From: an uncultured Planctomycetales bacterium
Lineage (GTDB): Bacteria; Planctomycetota; Planctomycetia; Pirellulales; S012-138
Direction: 5' to 3'
NCBI GenBank assembly: GCA_937982665.1
Contig: CALJLD010000085.1
Location: 1-64,000 of the forward strand
DNA: 64,000 nucleotides
Shown here: one piece after another, positions 62,049 through 64,000 of the stretch
Position numbering within the stretch: the first letter of the stretch is position 1
Layout: each line of letters opens with the position of its first letter
Program-made: the position numbers and the translations under genes
Notes under the pieces: generated by a model
Seen by the model: the letters and a program-made list of their open reading frames with translations, nothing else
The model's database searches: none
What the model was told of the DNA's origin: nothing

Positions 62049-64000
62049 CTAGGCCTGATCGCTGCGAGTGGGAATCGGCCGCACAACAATCCGCGATCCT
62101 TGCACTTTGACGACAACAATCTCTTCGCCCTTCTCTGCTGGCTGGCCATCCGAGACCACGTCGTACAGTGTTCCTTCAATGCGCACCTTGCCTGAGGGTC
62201 GCAGGTCCGTGGCGGCCGTGCCGGACTCGCCAACAAGGTGCGAATAGATGGCCAAAGACTCTCGCGCGAGGGCCGTCTCGGCTTCGTCGCCTTCTGGCGG
62301 GGAAAGGACAAGGCTGCCAAAGCGTCCAGACTTGGGGAAGTATCTGCGCAGCAACACAAACGTCACCACCATCCCCACACCAGCGGACGTAACAATGAAC
62401 AGGCTCTTGAGAAGCTGATCAAGCTGTCCACGGTCAGTGAAGTCCCCTGTAATCGACTGCATGGCCATCACGAGCGAAGCCACGATGAGAATGCCGCCCC
62501 CGAGTCCGAAAATCCCCACGCCGGGAATGACAAAGATCTCCAGCAGCAAGAAGATCAGTCCCGCGATGAACAACAGGATCTCCAACCAGCCGGCGGTTCC
62601 ATCCAGGTAATTCCCCCAGAAGAACAGCAAGAAACAGACGCAGGCGATAAACCCACCGATGCCGGTGCCGGGCGATTGCATCTCGACGAAGAATGCAGAG
62701 CCGCCAATCAACAGCAATGCCCACATCACGCCTTCTTGCGTGAGCGCGTTGACCAAAGTATCCAGCCAGGTGGGCTGAATTGACTCGGGCTCTTTGTCCA
62801 AACCGTAAAGCGCGCGGATCTCGCTGGAATCGTTGGCGATTTCCGTTGCGATACCGAATCGCAATGCGGCATCAGCGTCGAGCGTGAGAGCAACGTTGTT
62901 TTCCGTTATCGGCTGGCCTTGATGCCAAACGTGCGGGACTGGCTGCGAATTGCGTTCGATTTCGCTGAAGGCCGCCGACCGACCGTCGTTGGCGTTTTGG
63001 TATTCGTAAACAGTTAACGTGGGGTCAATCATCGCCATTAGCACAGAGTGCGAGCGACCTGTTTCGCGCGAGACCTCGCGAAGTGCTTCATTCTTGAGTT
63101 GAATGTCCTCTTGCGGCAAATCAGGAATGCCGCCGCCGAGTTTTGCATCCGGGCTCATCAACAGGTGATCGCACGCCATGGCAATGAACGCGGCGTCCGC
63201 GTTGGCTCTGCGGTTCACAAAGGCTACTGTGCGTCGTTCGTCTTCAGGCAGTTTCGCCAAAAAGATCGCCAGGGTTTGGCTGGCTTCCGGAGCGCCACCG
63301 GGGCTATCGATGTTGAGAATGATCAGGTTGGCGTCTTTTTCGTCAATCGCCCTTTGGATGCTGCGTTGGATCTGTTGGACAAACCGCGGCGTGAATGGCT
63401 CATCCAGGTTGATCTTTACGGCGCGCCAGCCTTCGGACAATGAGATGTCTTCTTCCATCGCGGTGATGGGAAGATCCAAGGCGGCCGCCAACGCCTGGCG
63501 GCTTTCAACCAGATGCTGCACGAATCCGGCGTTGAAACCTTGCGTGCCGGTGAACAATCCAAACTCGCCGCTAGCGATCACCGGCGGCTGTTTGCGAATG
63601 GCTTGTTCCTGTTGTTCGATTTCGTCGGCCTCGGCGGTTGTGGCGAACCTGCGGCCACCGGCGACTTCGATCTCCCAGATTTCCAAGGCGCGGTCCAACA
63701 TTCCTTTCGCAACCGCGGCAGGGACATTACGACGAGCGTTGGCGATTTCCTCATACGTTGCCAGCGTCGACGGTGCAATCACCGCATCATCGATACCCGC
63801 TTCGCCAAGGCTTGAATCTTTGGACATGGCGATTTGCTCGCAAGCCAACACGACTAGCGCTGCGTGGCCGTTGAGTTTCTGCGGATCTCCCGATGCACTG
63901 TTGGGGATGTATGCGACGGTTGTTGCGGAGAGTTCCGTGATTGCCTGCGCCAAATCACGCGCCGCTCCCAAAGATGTGTTTGCAGGCTCGATCTCAAAAA
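62049..64000 (-). CDS. NfeD-family protein with ClpP-like domains, 5' end outside the window
   Basis: This long NfeD-type membrane protein is cut by the right edge; the frame is open to the end, so at least the N-terminus and signal are missing. Two ClpP/crotonase-like domains are visible. The first ends near AALVVLACEQIAMSKDSSLG; the second has LNIDSPGGAPEASQTLAIFL and ADAAFIAMACDHLLMSPDAK. Four or more membrane helices (WALLLIGGSAFFVEMQSPGT... VGIFGLGGGILIVASLVMAM) and a C-terminal OB-fold (GKVRIEGTLYDVVSDGQPAE) follow. The usual catalytic Ser in A-x-S-A-G is replaced in both. It converges on mcsB, 24 bp apart. Confidence 0.9.
   Translation of the reverse strand, partial: FEIEPANTSLGAARDLAQAITELSATTVAYIPNSASGDPQKLNGHAALVVLACEQIAMSKDSSLGEAGIDDAVIAPSTLATYEEIANARRNVPAAVAKGMLDRALEIWEIEVAGGRRFATTAEADEIEQQEQAIRKQPPVIASGEFGLFTGTQGFNAGFVQHLVESRQALAAALDLPITAMEEDISLSEGWRAVKINLDEPFTPRFVQQIQRSIQRAIDEKDANLIILNIDSPGGAPEASQTLAIFLAKLPEDERRTVAFVNRRANADAAFIAMACDHLLMSPDAKLGGGIPDLPQEDIQLKNEALREVSRETGRSHSVLMAMIDPTLTVYEYQNANDGRSAAFSEIERNSQPVPHVWHQGQPITENNVALTLDADAALRFGIATEIANDSSEIRALYGLDKEPESIQPTWLDTLVNALTQEGVMWALLLIGGSAFFVEMQSPGTGIGGFIACVCFLLFFWGNYLDGTAGWLEILLFIAGLIFLLLEIFVIPGVGIFGLGGGILIVASLVMAMQSITGDFTDRGQLDQLLKSLFIVTSAGVGMVVTFVLLRRYFPKSGRFGSLVLSPPEGDEAETALARESLAIYSHLVGESGTAATDLRPSGKVRIEGTLYDVVSDGQPAEKGEEIVVVKVQGSRIVVRPIPTRSDQA

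Noticed and set aside
1..64000. tRNA, rRNA, prophage, CRISPR array or known defence island
   Set aside because: I looked for these in intergenic regions on both strands and saw none. Short tRNAs could be missed by eye, but no clear T-loop sequence was noticed.

Overview
The window (about 57% GC by eye) looks like the chromosome of a planctomycete, probably of the Pirellulales/Planctomycetales type. The markers are a secreted protein with two planctomycete-type cytochrome c domains (20500-22356), a DUF1571 protein (39936-40769), a spirochaete/planctomycete-type EF-G with the AHIDSGKTT P-loop (34009-36117), a McsA/McsB pair, a secreted PQQ-propeller protein, a planctomycete-style giant acidic protein (27717-31805), and many exported proteins of unknown role. 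Genes are mostly single or in pairs, on both strands, with non-ATG starts common (TTG for truA, argB, glgC, comEC; GTG for several).

Layout. 1-1600: a 12-bp tandem repeat element, an NAD(P)H-dependent oxidoreductase of the MDR family, and a palindromic/inverted-repeat element. 1.6-8.4 kb: a lipoprotein, purH, an LpxO-like aspartyl hydroxylase, glmS and sixA. 8.4-17 kb: carbon metabolism (ppdK, aldo/keto reductase, glgC), then leuS. 17-24.2 kb: coaB, comEC, the two-haem PSCyt protein, a methyltransferase, and a cytochrome c'-like protein with a 63-residue membrane protein. 24.5-27.3 kb: a sodium:solute symporter with a soluble insertion, followed by a small membrane protein and a strong terminator. 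27.7-33.4 kb: the 1362-residue acidic protein and the PQQ protein. 34-40.8 kb: fusA-like gene, ybjQ-type gene, scpA, apt, truA, MBL hydrolase, DUF1571. 40.9-47.7 kb: ggt, a SUKH protein, a Pro/Gly-rich lipoprotein, a Tat-exported VOC protein, queG and a small Gly/Tyr-rich secreted protein. 47.7-55 kb: an accessory-looking stretch with a long leader before an HTH plus degenerate receiver protein, the second 12-bp repeat element, a SUKH-1 protein, a secreted ConA-like protein, a cluster of palindromic elements, yceH and argB. 55-64 kb: CMD/AhpD-like protein, esterase, SPFH protein with coiled-coil partner, plsC, mcsA-mcsB, and an NfeD-family protein cut by the right edge.

Most genes are housekeeping. 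There is no prophage, no CRISPR array, no tRNA or rRNA gene and no recognisable anti-phage island. The most unusual signals are two near-identical 12-bp-unit tandem repeat elements about 49.8 kb apart, two inverted-repeat (MITE-like) elements with associated REP-type palindromes, the HTH-degenerate receiver protein behind a leader of up to about 790 nt, the SPFH protein whose C-terminus carries a YbjN/chaperone-like domain, the NfeD protein whose ClpP-like domains seem to lack the catalytic serine, and a perfect CRP/FNR-type operator upstream of queG.
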